DNA from: Planctomycetota bacterium
GTDB taxonomy: Bacteria > Planctomycetota > Phycisphaerae > UBA1845
Direction: 5' to 3'
DNA: 64,000 nt
NCBI GenBank assembly: GCA_016200265.1
Contig: JACQFE010000013.1
Span: forward strand, 124,001 to 188,000
The notes beneath the pieces are model-generated. The model worked only from the letters and a program-made list of their open reading frames with translations. It searched no databases and had not been told where the DNA came from. Positions 8,484-17,090 of this stretch are shown one piece after another; the first letter of the stretch is position 1; every line of letters starts with the position of its first letter. The position numbers and the translations under genes are program-made.

Positions 8484-9653
8484 TCAGACCCCGAGTAACT
8501 CAGCGACAAGTCCTTGTACCAGACGGTTCTCGATGTTGCCCACGGCATTCAGTATTTTTTCTACACCAATGGCTTGCCTGTCAGTGAAAAAAACGGGCAG
8601 ATGATCCAAGTCTGAGTTGCAGTCGATTTCGTGGACCAATCGGGCAGTCAATTCATCCATGCCATCGCCGGTGGCTGCGGAGATTCTCAAGAACTGCCTC
8701 TTCACGGCCGGATGATGTTTCACCAGTTCCTCAATGTCCCACGCCGGAGCGAGATCGGATTTGCTGGCGACAAAAAGAATCCGAGTGACATCTAAATGCG
8801 CATCCCCCGGAAAAATGCTCTCCGGCGTTGACTGCGAGCAATCGAGCATTGAAATGATGACATCCGCGCGGCGTGCAATGTCGGCACCACCAGCTATTGC
8901 AAGTTCCTCTAATAAGTCATCGGTGGCTCGTTGACCGGCCGTGTCGATGAGAGTCACGGGCACGCCATCGATCTCGGCATTCTCCGTAACCCAGTCACGA
9001 GTCGTGCCTTCAATGTCGGAGACAATCGCGGCCGGTCGGCCCACCAATCGATTGAACAGCGTTGACTTTCCACTATTCGTTGGACCAACGATAACAATCG
9101 TAACGCCATCGATCATGCGCCGAGCCGCCGAATAACCGGCCAGCATTCGATTCAACTCGTTTCGAACGAGGTCCATCGGAGCATCCGGCGTAGCTAAAGC
9201 TCGAAGTGTCCGCGGGAGCAGAACTCTCTGGCGAATGAGAAACCTGGCGGTTCGGCTCGTCTTCGCCGCAACCAAGTCGTCCAAGGCCTCCTGTTCAATC
9301 AGACTTGAAGCACCCCAAACCTCCACGGCGCACAAAGAACATGGCGTTGCACCGTGTTTCTCAGCTGTGCTTAGCACACGCTCAATGACTCGCGTCCCTC
9401 CATGCACGCAAAGATCAACGATCGGCGTGCCGCCCGATGATGACACACAGCCGATTCCCTCATCAAGAATTTCCTCGCCATCGACGACGCGGCCAAATCG
9501 CAAGCGGCCATCTTCGTTAACCGCGCTTAGTGAGCCAGTTTTGGGTAGGAAAACCCGTGCTGCGACACGGACGGCGTCAACTCCCTGCAGGCGAATCACG
9601 CCGATCGCACCCGCACCGGGCGGTGTCAGGATGCTGACAGTGGTCTGAGGCAT
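8484..9653 (-). CDS. mnmE: MnmE-like tRNA modification GTPase, C-terminally shortened
   Basis: MnmE with MnmG modifies the wobble uridine of certain tRNAs. The N-terminal formyl-folate-binding domain is recognisable from ILTPPGAGAIGVIRLQG onward. The G domain carries G1 GPTNSGKST (190-198), the G2 region EGTTRD and G3 DTAG (237-240), but G4 reads SKSD rather than NKxD. The protein ends after 389 residues in AELLGV. MnmE is usually about 450 residues and ends in the C-[IVL]-G-K motif needed for the modification reaction, and that end is absent here. No such motif is seen in the other frames just downstream. The ATG lies 2 bases after the coaX stop, so the pair is co-transcribed. It could be a divergent but active form or a GTPase with a changed role. 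Confidence 0.85.
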   Translation of the reverse strand: MPQTTVSILTPPGAGAIGVIRLQGVDAVRVAARVFLPKTGSLSAVNEDGRLRFGRVVDGEEILDEGIGCVSSSGGTPIVDLCVHGGTRVIERVLSTAEKHGATPCSLCAVEVWGASSLIEQEALDDLVAAKTSRTARFLIRQRVLLPRTLRALATPDAPMDLVRNELNRMLAGYSAARRMIDGVTIVIVGPTNSGKSTLFNRLVGRPAAIVSDIEGTTRDWVTENAEIDGVPVTLIDTAGQRATDDLLEELAIAGGADIARRADVIISMLDCSQSTPESIFPGDAHLDVTRILFVASKSDLAPAWDIEELVKHHPAVKRQFLRISAATGDGMDELTARLVHEIDCNSDLDHLPVFFTDRQAIGVEKILNAVGNIENRLVQGLVAELLGV

Positions 9654-9655
9654 CG

Positions 9656-10456
9656 TCAGACCCCGCTGTCCGTCAAGTGCTTAACGTACGAAAGTGCCGC
9701 CCCGCGCAGCACCAGATCGGCTACCATGTTGTCAATAAAATCGCAGTGCGGAGCGAGAAACGCCGCATCGCCGCCTGTAGCAACGACTTGGGGCCAATGA
9801 TTCAATCGCGTCGCGTACGCTTCTACAAGCCCGCGAACGGCCCCGGCGACTCCACGACACACGCCATTTTGAAGGGCCTGAATTGTGTTGCGGCCATAGG
9901 GAAGATCGGGGAATTCAGGGGGCGCCTCCGGCAACACCGCCGTATATTCATGCAGCGCCCGAAACTGCATCCGAATCCCCGGCAGGATGGACCCGCCGAG
10001 AAAAGTTCCTTCGTCGTCCACGAGATCGACCGTAACCGCCGTGCCGAATGAAATGACCGTGCAACCGCGCTGAAGCTTTTCGTAAGCGGCATAGGCCGCA
10101 CAAACTCGATCGACGCCCACCGAATGCTCATCGTCGACTTCGAATTCCATCGGCAACGGGATCGCATCACCGATGACCAGCGCGGATTTTTGCAAACGCG
10201 ACTCGACCTGTTCGCGAATCCTCTCCAGTGCTTTCGGCACCACGGAGCTGATGACCGTCGCGGTCGGCCTGCCCGAAGACGCTTCATCGACATGGGCGCG
10301 AAACACCCGCTCGAATGCTTCATCATCACCCGTCAGCGCCGTAAGTGGTTGATTCAACCGATCTTCGTGCCAAGTGGCTACTTTCGTGCTGCTATTGCCG
10401 ATGTCGATCACGACAATCGGAGCACTCAGGTCAAATGGTTCGATCGATTGAATCAT
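9656..10456 (-). CDS. coaX: Type III pantothenate kinase
   Basis: First step of coenzyme A synthesis: ATP-dependent phosphorylation of pantothenate, usually with a monovalent cation. It is an ASKHA-fold enzyme. Visible motifs are VIDIGNSSTK (phosphate loop) near the N-terminus, VGVDRVCAAYAA in the middle, FGTAVTVDLV, GGSILPGIRMQFRALHEYTAVLP cut here into its two parts GGSILPGIRM and ALHEYTAVLP, and TGGDAAFL toward the end. I start at the ATG at 10456 because the family begins shortly before the DxGN motif; a TTG at 10540 would add 28 residues that look unlike the family. The gene lies between obg and mnmE on the same strand. Assignment is firm. Confidence 0.92.
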   Translation of the reverse strand: MIQSIEPFDLSAPIVVIDIGNSSTKVATWHEDRLNQPLTALTGDDEAFERVFRAHVDEASSGRPTATVISSVVPKALERIREQVESRLQKSALVIGDAIPLPMEFEVDDEHSVGVDRVCAAYAAYEKLQRGCTVISFGTAVTVDLVDDEGTFLGGSILPGIRMQFRALHEYTAVLPEAPPEFPDLPYGRNTIQALQNGVCRGVAGAVRGLVEAYATRLNHWPQVVATGGDAAFLAPHCDFIDNMVADLVLRGAALSYVKHLTDSGV

Positions 10457-10587
10457 CCATTTCGTCCAATGAGAAATCGGGACCGCAAAATCGAATCTAA
10501 GCCCGGAGCGCAGGCGACGGGTTGGTGTTTCCGCGTGCAATCCTGCTCATCGCCGACCGGGCGCTTACGCCTCCGGCTCTGATCGCT

Positions 10588-11634
10588 CTACCGCTCCGCA
10601 GGGCGGGTTTCACCCGCCACCTCGATCCCATGATCCGACTTCTTCGCGTCATGCACAAGCTGCCACAATCGTTCACCAAGCGCCACCAATCCTTTTCCAG
10701 CAACCGCGCTAATTGGCAACACGTCTTTGCCAATCGTTTGGGCCAGCTCAGTTGCGGCTTCGGCCCCGCCGGTTAGATCAATCTTATTCGCGACGACAAG
10801 TTCATCTTTTTCCGCAAGCACCGGGCTGTATTTCGTTAATTCATTTCGAATCGTGCGGTAGGCCTCGATCGGCGACATGGGTTGGGTGTCGCTACCCACG
10901 TCAACCAGGTGCAAGATGACGCGCGTACGTTCGATGTGCCGAAGAAATGCGTCGCCGAGACCCGCCCCTTCGTGCGCGCCTTCAATCAAGCCCGGAATAT
11001 CCGCAAGCACCATCCGCCGATGGTCGGAAAGCTCCACGATGCCAAGCTGCGGCTCCAGCGTGGTGAACGGATAGTCCGCGATTTTCGGCTTCGCCCGCGA
11101 GAGCCGCGACAAGAGCGTGCTTTTCCCCGCGTTGGGAAGCCCGACAATTCCGACATCGGCGAAGAGCTTGAGCTCCAATCGTAACCAGCGTTCCTGCGCC
11201 GGTGCGCCTTCTTCAAACTCGCGTGGGGCCTGATGCGTGGAGCTGGTGAATCGAGCGTTTCCTTTGCCGCCGCGACCCCCTTCCGCGATGGGCACCGACA
11301 CATTGAGTTCGGCCAAGTCTTTGATGAGAACGCCCGTGTCGCGATCGTAGAGCAGCGTTCCGAGCGGCAGCCTGAGGATCAGATCCTCGCCGTCCTTGCC
11401 GCTCATTTTCTTTCCCATGCCGGGCGCGCCGTTCTCCGCGATCCAGTGATGCCGCCCTGCAAAATCGAGCAACGTATCCACGCCGGGCGTTGCGATTGCG
11501 ATGACCGTGCCGCCATGCCCACCGTCACCGCCGTCTGGGCCGCCTTTCGGCTCGAACTTCTCGCGACGGAAGCTCATGCACCCATCGCCCCCCCTCCCGC
11601 CACGAACATAGATTTCCGCACGATCAACAAGCAT
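10588..11634 (-). CDS. obg: Obg/CgtA ribosome-associated GTPase
   Basis: GTPase that binds the 50S ribosomal subunit and acts in ribosome assembly and stress control. The glycine-rich Obg fold covers about residues 1-158 (YVRGGRGGDGCMSFRREK, PKGGPDGGDGGHGG). The G domain has G1 GLPNAGKST, G2 YPFTT, G3 DIPGLIEGAHEG and G4 NKID. The protein stops soon after the G domain, so the optional C-terminal OCT domain is missing, which is common. It starts the leftward group obg-coaX-mnmE. The start MLVDRAEIYVRGG matches the family. Divergent to the HAF-repeat gene, with about 125 bases for both promoters. Confidence 0.95.
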   Translation of the reverse strand: MLVDRAEIYVRGGRGGDGCMSFRREKFEPKGGPDGGDGGHGGTVIAIATPGVDTLLDFAGRHHWIAENGAPGMGKKMSGKDGEDLILRLPLGTLLYDRDTGVLIKDLAELNVSVPIAEGGRGGKGNARFTSSTHQAPREFEEGAPAQERWLRLELKLFADVGIVGLPNAGKSTLLSRLSRAKPKIADYPFTTLEPQLGIVELSDHRRMVLADIPGLIEGAHEGAGLGDAFLRHIERTRVILHLVDVGSDTQPMSPIEAYRTIRNELTKYSPVLAEKDELVVANKIDLTGGAEAATELAQTIGKDVLPISAVAGKGLVALGERLWQLVHDAKKSDHGIEVAGETRPAER

Positions 11635-11760
11635 AGTGTTTGACAGAGTACACGATCTGGGTTCTGCGACAATTTATTGATTGCATTCGCTTCACGGGAT
11701 AACATTGGAAGAACATCGGGGGACTCAATTGACTACTCCACTCGCGGATCGGAGCATTTA

Positions 11761-13170
11761 ATGGACAAAGAAATAATTGCTTCGTTCATTTTGATCCTCG
11801 CGGCGGGCGGTCCCACGCGCGGGGGAACTGTTGGCAGTTGTTACGATCCTGATGGCGCGTGTAGCGATCCCTGTCCGTGTGCGACTGCTTGCTACGGCGA
11901 TTCCGACTGCGACGAAGGATACTTCTGTCAATGTTGTCCCCTTTCAGACACAGACTGTTGGTGCGATAACGGCGTGTGGACGTGCGGCGGCTGTCTGGAT
12001 TTTGTCGCGCAATGTCAGCCACTCCCCACTCCGACCGGCCCGAGAGGCTACAGCGTAATCAAACTTGGCACGCTCGGTGGAACTAGCGGATCTGCAAATG
12101 CCATAAACAACCTTGTTGTAATCGCTGGTGAAGCTAACACCAGTACTGGCTACAGGCACGCATTTATTTGGCAAAACGGGACGATGACCGACCTCGATCA
12201 TTCAATCGGATTTAGTTACAGCAATGCAGTGAACATCAATAACCAATCCGACATCCTATTCGACACTGGTGTGCCGGGAACTACGACTCGAACATCCCTG
12301 TGGCGGAACGGGGTGACGACACAGCTGCCAACACTTGGTGGAATTTCAGCCAATGGCCTCGCTATTAACAGTGCTGGTGAAATTTTGGGAAATTCAGAGT
12401 TGCCTCACATCGGAGAACATAGTTTCTTGTGGAAAGATGGGACCATAACAGACCTTTACTCGGCGCAAGGCATCACTAATGCAAGTGACATTAACAGTTT
12501 CGGTGAGATCGTCGGCACGGTTTGGAAAGACCAAAACGCCCACGCGACGCTTTGGGCCTGGCACGATGTGATTGATATCGGCACGCTTGGCGGGCTCTAT
12601 AGCGAGGCACTGGCCATAAACGATCGTGGCGATATCGCCGGCGTGTCCGAGCGCGCCCCGGGAGGCAATCGCGTTGACTATCCGTTCCTCTGGACACATG
12701 GAAAAATGTTGGACATCTTCGCACTAGGCGGAATCAACAATTATGGTTGCTATTCATTTACGTCCTTATTGTCGCTAAACAATTGTGGCGAGGTCGTGCT
12801 TCAGTGCCCGGAAGGGTACATTTTCAGCGAAGAACTTGGAGTGCGCCGAGTCGCCGACCTAGTGCCTGCGGAAGAGCGATGGAACGTCATGCCACGCGGG
12901 ATCAATGATCGTGGACAAATTGTTGGCTCGGGATATTGCGCCGCTTGCAATTATGCCGAGGTTCCGATTTTGATGATGCCAACAGTGGGCGACTTGGAAA
13001 TTGACGGCGATGTCGATCTAGCCGATTTTGCCAAATTCCAAAGGCGATTCACGGGAACATTGCCACCAGAAATGCCCGGGTGCAATCGCGCGGACTTCGA
13101 CGGCGACGCGGATGTCGATGCTGCGGACTATGCCGCGTTTCAAAAGGCGCTCACTGGACCCAGAAATTGA
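11761..13170 (+). CDS. Secreted HAF-repeat protein with dockerin-like tail
   Basis: An exported protein of 469 residues. A hydrophobic signal segment follows the ATG at 11761, which has GGAG about 10 bases upstream. Next comes a Cys-rich region of about 60 residues with more than a dozen cysteines (SCYDPDGACSDPCPC, CQCCPLSDTDCWC). The middle is built of HAF-type repeats with LGTLGG, AxAINNxxxIxG and HAFIW-like signatures, repeated about seven times. The C-terminus has two calcium-loop motifs, IDGDVDLADFAKFQ and FDGDADVDAADYAAFQ, as in a dockerin. No cohesin is seen in the window, so the tail may bind calcium or anchor the protein in another way. Function unknown; HAF proteins are extracellular. 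Confidence 0.85.
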   Translation: MDKEIIASFILILAAGGPTRGGTVGSCYDPDGACSDPCPCATACYGDSDCDEGYFCQCCPLSDTDCWCDNGVWTCGGCLDFVAQCQPLPTPTGPRGYSVIKLGTLGGTSGSANAINNLVVIAGEANTSTGYRHAFIWQNGTMTDLDHSIGFSYSNAVNINNQSDILFDTGVPGTTTRTSLWRNGVTTQLPTLGGISANGLAINSAGEILGNSELPHIGEHSFLWKDGTITDLYSAQGITNASDINSFGEIVGTVWKDQNAHATLWAWHDVIDIGTLGGLYSEALAINDRGDIAGVSERAPGGNRVDYPFLWTHGKMLDIFALGGINNYGCYSFTSLLSLNNCGEVVLQCPEGYIFSEELGVRRVADLVPAEERWNVMPRGINDRGQIVGSGYCAACNYAEVPILMMPTVGDLEIDGDVDLADFAKFQRRFTGTLPPEMPGCNRADFDGDADVDAADYAAFQKALTGPRN

Positions 13171-13225
13171 CTGTGCCTTTGCTCTTCACTTCGATCTTCG
13201 AATTTTGAACTTCGAACTTCTTCAA

Positions 13226-13258
13226 AATCTGCGCAAATCTGCGTCATCTGCGGTTCCG
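13226..13258 (-). repeat. Dispersed CGCAGAT-type repeat, left of parS cluster
   Basis: On the minus strand it reads GGAACCGCAGATGACGCAG followed by ATTTGCGCAGATT, closely related to the inverted repeats around the GxxExxY gene. It lies 55 bases after the stop of the HAF-repeat gene. The sequence between is a TTCGAA-rich low-complexity tract. Confidence 0.75.
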
Positions 13259-13394
13259 TCCGTCGCCCAACCAGGTTGGGTGCATCTTGATGTACCTTCT
13301 CAATGCATCCAGTTGCCGAAAAAATGAATTTCATCGAGCGCCCTTGAATTCGCCCGGAAATCAAGGTTCGCACCAAAGAAACTCGGCCAAACTT

Positions 13395-13410
13395 TGTTTC
13401 ACGTGAAACA
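13395..13410. promoter_or_regulatory. parS: parS site 1 (ParB-binding sequence)
   Basis: TGTTTCACGTGAAACA, a perfect 16-bp palindrome identical to the bacterial chromosomal parS consensus. It is the first of three copies. It is preceded by GGCCAAAC, as is site 2, so that the two form a 31-bp tandem repeat. Region 13171-13571 has no gene. Confidence 0.9.
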
Positions 13411-13425
13411 GATTTGGCCAAACGT

Positions 13426-13441
13426 TGTTTCACGTGAAACA
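13426..13441. promoter_or_regulatory. parS: parS site 2 (ParB-binding sequence)
   Basis: TGTTTCACGTGAAACA again, with a perfect match to the consensus, 31 bases downstream of site 1 (start to start). ParB would load here and spread, and SMC is recruited to such sites in chromosome segregation; parAB genes are not in this window. Confidence 0.9.
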
Positions 13442-13485
13442 GGTTCTTCTTGTCTCGTTGCCTTGTTGCCTCATTGCCTTGCCGT

Positions 13486-13501
13486 TGTTTCACGTGAAAC
13501 G
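13486..13501. promoter_or_regulatory. parS: parS site 3 (15 of 16 match)
   Basis: TGTTTCACGTGAAACG; the last base departs from the consensus. It lies 60 bases after site 2, the spacer being rich in TTGCC. The preceding bases GTTG match those before site 2. Confidence 0.85.
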
Positions 13502-13534
13502 AATCTGCGCCAATCTGCGTAATCTGCGGTTTCG
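13502..13534 (-). repeat. Dispersed CGCAGAT-type repeat, right of parS cluster
   Basis: On the minus strand it reads CGAAACCGCAGATTACGCAG followed by ATTGGCGCAGATT. It directly adjoins parS site 3 and has the same orientation as the copy at 13226-13258, so the two bracket the parS cluster. Confidence 0.75.
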
Positions 13535-13571
13535 TTTTTCGCCTGGTCCTGAAGATGCGCCCGGGCGTGTT

Positions 13572-14441
13572 TCACTTTTCAAGCTGTTTTCGAATTTTCC
13601 GCAATTCGGCCAGATGACTCTTGTCCGGCTTCGGGAAATTCATTTTCAATCCGCCGAGCGTGTCGATGATGATTTGCGAAATAATCAGCCGCGCGTTGTG
13701 TTTGTCGTCGGCGGGAACGACGTACCACGGTGCGTGCTTCGTGCTCGTCGCGGCCAGGCACTTTTCATACGCCCGCTGGTAATCGCTCCACAGTTTTCGT
13801 TCTTCGATGTCGGCCTGGCTGAATTTCCAATTCTTGTCGGGATTGTCGATGCGGGCCAGAAATCGCAGCCGCTGCTCTTCCTTCGAAAGGTGCAGAAAAA
13901 ACTTGATGATTCGCGTGCCGTTGGCGTACAGATGTTTTTCGAGATCGACGATCGAGCGATATCGATGCTCCCAGAATTCTCCGTCGCCGATGGCGTCATC
14001 CGGCAAGTTCTGTGCCTGTAAGATTTCCGGATGCACGCGGACGATGAGGACTTCTTCGTAGTATGAACGATTGAAAATGCCGATCCGGCCTCGCTCCGGC
14101 AGGCATTGCGTCGTGCGCCAAAGAAAATCGTGCTCGAGTTCCTGCGCGCTGGGATGCTTGAAGCTGTACACCTGACAGCCCTGCGGATTCACCCCGGACA
14201 TGACGTGCTTGATCGCCCCGTCTTTTCCGGCGGCGTCCATGGCCTGAAAAATGAGCAAAAGCGCGTATCGATTATGTGCGTACAGAACCGCTTGTTGATC
14301 GCTCATGGCCTGAATGTGCTCAGCCAGCAACTGTTCATACGCTTCTTTCGATTTGTAGAACGGCTTCACGCGCGTAGGCCAACTCTTCAGCCGCAACTTG
14401 CAACCCTGCTCAATCCGAAATTTCTTATTGTTGATTCTCAT
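13572..14441 (-). CDS. Polyphosphate kinase 2 family protein (PPK2)
   Basis: Transfers phosphate between polyphosphate and nucleotides; PPK2 enzymes mainly use polyphosphate to phosphorylate AMP, ADP or GDP. The P-loop-like Walker A is AMDAAGKDG, and the Walker B/lid region is [27 protein letters not shown] and [15 protein letters not shown] are family blocks before the C-terminal helix. At 290 residues it is a single-domain PPK2. The N-terminal shape ([18 protein letters not shown]) suggests class III or a related class, but the class and the nucleotide cannot be fixed by eye. ATG at 14441 was chosen; a TTG two codons upstream is also in frame. It follows the DUF4139 gene by 20 bases on the same strand and may share its transcript. 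Confidence 0.92.
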   Translation of the reverse strand: MRINNKKFRIEQGCKLRLKSWPTRVKPFYKSKEAYEQLLAEHIQAMSDQQAVLYAHNRYALLLIFQAMDAAGKDGAIKHVMSGVNPQGCQVYSFKHPSAQELEHDFLWRTTQCLPERGRIGIFNRSYYEEVLIVRVHPEILQAQNLPDDAIGDGEFWEHRYRSIVDLEKHLYANGTRIIKFFLHLSKEEQRLRFLARIDNPDKNWKFSQADIEERKLWSDYQRAYEKCLAATSTKHAPWYVVPADDKHNARLIISQIIIDTLGGLKMNFPKPDKSHLAELRKIRKQLEK

Positions 14442-14461
14442 TGGCAATTAAGATGCCGACA

Positions 14462-15997
14462 CTATTCATTTTCGACCGTTTTCCAAAAATAATGGACTGT
14501 GTAGCTGACTTTTGCGCTCTGATTCGCAAGAATTGCCACCTGAAAATAAATGGTCTCCGCGTCTTTTTTCTCATGTGGCTGTGATTCATTCTTGATTTCC
14601 CAGTTCGAAGCGCGATAGATGTGCTCAACCACTCTCAAGTCGACTGGTTCGTTCTTATGATTATTCAATGTAATCTCAACGGACTCATCAATCCATCCCT
14701 TGCCGTAGTCCAAATTGAAATCCGTGCGTATGCGATTGCCAACGAGGTCAAATGCGTTGCCCGTGTAAACTCGAACGACTTCGTCGAGCGGCGTGTGGTC
14801 GATCATGTTCTCTCCGATGAATTCCAGCCGCTGATCGTCGCCCCGTCTGTATAGGCGAAGTCGTCCTTTTGGAAGCGGCATTCCAAGTTGATTTTCGGCG
14901 GTATTGGCGAACTCACGCATCACCCATACCTTTGGGTTGCTTTCAATGCCATAATTGCTTTCGGTTCCATAATTTCCCGGAGGGCCGCTGTATCTACTGC
15001 GGTCAACTTTCATTCCGTCATAGACATACACTCGCTTCGAGGAAATTTGTCCGGCTCGCAAGAATTCCACTTGTTTCGTTTCACGATCCAGTAAACTTGT
15101 TGGACATTGCAACGTGTAAAGGTGATATTCGTCGAAACTCTGCTCCGTTACCGGAGGTGTTCCGCTTCCACCGAAAAGTGACTGTCCGCCACCACCTCCG
15201 CCAGAATGATCCCGCCGCAACTTATTGACGTCCCCGGCCATCAGTTTGATTCGAGCGTTCTCAAAGCCTTTTCCACTTTGATTGTCCATCGTCACCCACC
15301 CGATGAGTTCCAGTTCGTCGGAGTCCTTCGGCGACACAAGATTGTAGTCGGCCTCCCAGCTCATCCCTCCCGTGACGTAGGTAACTTCCGCATCGAGCTT
15401 CCCCGGCGATTCTGTTTCGATGATCCAATGAATGGTCGGCTTGAGAATCGCGTCACTCGCGAGGGGAGGAAATAGCGGCGTTCCGGGCAACCCGAATTGC
15501 AGTTTACCATTCACTTCAACAATGGGTTCATTCATGGAACCGTCATATCCCCCATATGCCGATTGACCAGAGTAGTATTGCTGGCCATAACGCCGAATGC
15601 CCGAATTGTGCATGACGTAAGCACTGCGGATCAATTTCCCCTGCACGATCTCGGGTGCTTGGCCCTGTCGAATGACCTGGAATTCAAGAGTCTTGCCTTC
15701 GCTCTGAGAAAGGAGCAACGCCTGCGAAAGCGGGTCGGCGATGTAGTTCTGCTCGACGATTTGGAATTTGGTCTTGCCCGCAGGATCGCGCAGAATGATG
15801 GAATCCGTCTCCGCGTGCGCGGTGATATTGGTGAAGCGAACTTCGTTGGCGCCTTTGGCAAGTTCGAGTGGAACCGTATCTCGGACCACGGCAAATTCCT
15901 GATTGTAGATAGTGAGGTCGGGGCCACCACGGACATTGTTGCACCAAAGCAGGGTGAAGTTCGCGAGTACCAGTTTTACGTTGCGTGTCTGTAGCAT
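14462..15997 (-). CDS. DUF4139 domain protein, probably exported
   Basis: A 511-residue protein whose central block YVTGGMSWEADYNLV and the later WVTMDNQSGKGFENARIKL are characteristic of DUF4139, a beta-rich domain of unknown function. The N-terminus from the ATG at 15997 (MLQTRNVKLVLANFTLLW) is hydrophobic after a basic start and may be a signal. That ATG has CGGAGAAA 6-7 bases upstream, which decided the start; an upstream ATG at 16048 is also in frame. A Gly-rich patch (SGGGGGGQ) lies between subdomains, and the C-terminal domain is Ig-like. It precedes the PPK2 gene by 20 bases. Divergent from the PepSY-type gene. Confidence 0.85.
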   Translation of the reverse strand: MLQTRNVKLVLANFTLLWCNNVRGGPDLTIYNQEFAVVRDTVPLELAKGANEVRFTNITAHAETDSIILRDPAGKTKFQIVEQNYIADPLSQALLLSQSEGKTLEFQVIRQGQAPEIVQGKLIRSAYVMHNSGIRRYGQQYYSGQSAYGGYDGSMNEPIVEVNGKLQFGLPGTPLFPPLASDAILKPTIHWIIETESPGKLDAEVTYVTGGMSWEADYNLVSPKDSDELELIGWVTMDNQSGKGFENARIKLMAGDVNKLRRDHSGGGGGGQSLFGGSGTPPVTEQSFDEYHLYTLQCPTSLLDRETKQVEFLRAGQISSKRVYVYDGMKVDRSRYSGPPGNYGTESNYGIESNPKVWVMREFANTAENQLGMPLPKGRLRLYRRGDDQRLEFIGENMIDHTPLDEVVRVYTGNAFDLVGNRIRTDFNLDYGKGWIDESVEITLNNHKNEPVDLRVVEHIYRASNWEIKNESQPHEKKDAETIYFQVAILANQSAKVSYTVHYFWKTVENE

Positions 15998-16585
15998 GGG
16001 TTTCTCCGGTGGGAACAAAGCAAGGTCCAGCCATGCGCGGATGCGCATGATATGGCACTATAGGCATGCACTAGCCATTATGCCACTTTGTAAAAACGTA
16101 ATTTCTGAACGCAGTTGCAAAATACCTTGCCGCTTTCTTGGCAACTTGGGGAAATTTGAGGCGCGTGCAAGCGCGAAGCCGTTGGAGTTGAACTCTTAAG
16201 GAAGATCGGCTGCGGCATCTACGCCGTCAGCGTCACTTCGGCGGTGGAGAGATGTTCCGGTAGTGCGGCGCGGATTTCGTCGATGCGTTCAAGGGGTTGC
16301 CATATCCATACTCTGTACCGACGAATTGCCGGTAGATTGTGAGAACGCGCCATGAATCGTTCCCCCATGTTGCAAACAACACAACCTGGGCCATCTCCGG
16401 ATGGGAATCCGGCCCAATGTTCGCGCGAGAAAGGAATCTCGCACAAGCCGATCGCACTCGATCAGGGTGTTCGACGCAAGCCGCTGAATCCGATACGTTG
16501 GGCATCTGGAATTGCCCGCGAATGAGAAACACGATTTTCGTTTTGGCTCAACGATGCATTGCGTATCGATTCTCTGGAAATGGGG
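15998..16585. other. Intergenic region between divergent genes
   Basis: About 590 bases without a gene that I can support. It must hold the promoters of the DUF4139 gene (leftward) and the PepSY-type gene (rightward). Short frames on both strands (for example 16219-16446 on the minus strand) lack a ribosome-binding site and have no recognisable product. Confidence 0.4.
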
Positions 16586-17035
16586 ATGAGAAAGCTTCGA
16601 CAGTTCCACACATTGGTTGGATGTTTCACGGCACCATTGATCGTGATGCTGGCGGTGTCCGGCGCATGGCAAGCCTTCAACTTCCACAAGGCCGCGAAGG
16701 ACGGGAGCTATCGTCCGTGGAGTCTGGTGGCTGCGGTCTCCAAATTTCATCAGAACGAATACTTCCGCCCCAATCGCGAGGCCAGGGAAGCATGCGCGAA
16801 GATCGAAGATAAGAATGAATCTCAGCGATGTCTCGATGACGCGAAGAGGGCCGCTGATTCTCTTGCGATCCGGCGCAATGTGTTGGGAGGGTTACTCGTC
16901 GCCGTTGCGGGGGGCATTCTGATCAATGCGTTGACCGGGCTATGGATGGCAATGCAAGTGAAGCGGATGCGAATTGCCGCGATTGCGCTTTCGGCGCTCG
17001 GGATCGCGGTTCCAATCGCACTCGCCTATTCTTGA
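16586..17035 (+). CDS. PepSY-associated type small membrane protein
   Basis: About 149 residues from the ATG at 16586, which has a GGAAATGGGG stretch just upstream. The N-terminus MRKLRQFHTLVGCFTAPLIV followed by MLAVSGAWQAFNFHK matches the first membrane helix of PepSY-associated proteins, in which a His-containing helix is followed by a periplasmic loop. The loop (about 45-105) includes two cysteines (ACAKIEDKNESQRC). Two more hydrophobic helices follow (about 105-125 and 130-147). It is much shorter than the full PepSY transport proteins. It may take part in redox or metal handling, but the sequence shows no proof. It converges with the Cys-rich secreted gene. Confidence 0.65.
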   Translation: MRKLRQFHTLVGCFTAPLIVMLAVSGAWQAFNFHKAAKDGSYRPWSLVAAVSKFHQNEYFRPNREAREACAKIEDKNESQRCLDDAKRAADSLAIRRNVLGGLLVAVAGGILINALTGLWMAMQVKRMRIAAIALSALGIAVPIALAYS

Positions 17036-17090
17036 TTCGAAATCGTCCTCTTACCCGATTCGAGGAATCAATTCCGTGTTCCGAGAACCG

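Noticed and set aside
16219..16532. Small minus-strand frames as a gene
   Set aside because: Two overlapping frames show short protein-like parts only at their ends, there is no ribosome-binding site and no family is recognised.
16622..16637. TGTTTCAC as a fourth parS site
   Set aside because: Only the left half matches; the right half reads GGCACC. The same holds for TGTTTCAC at 13568-13575.
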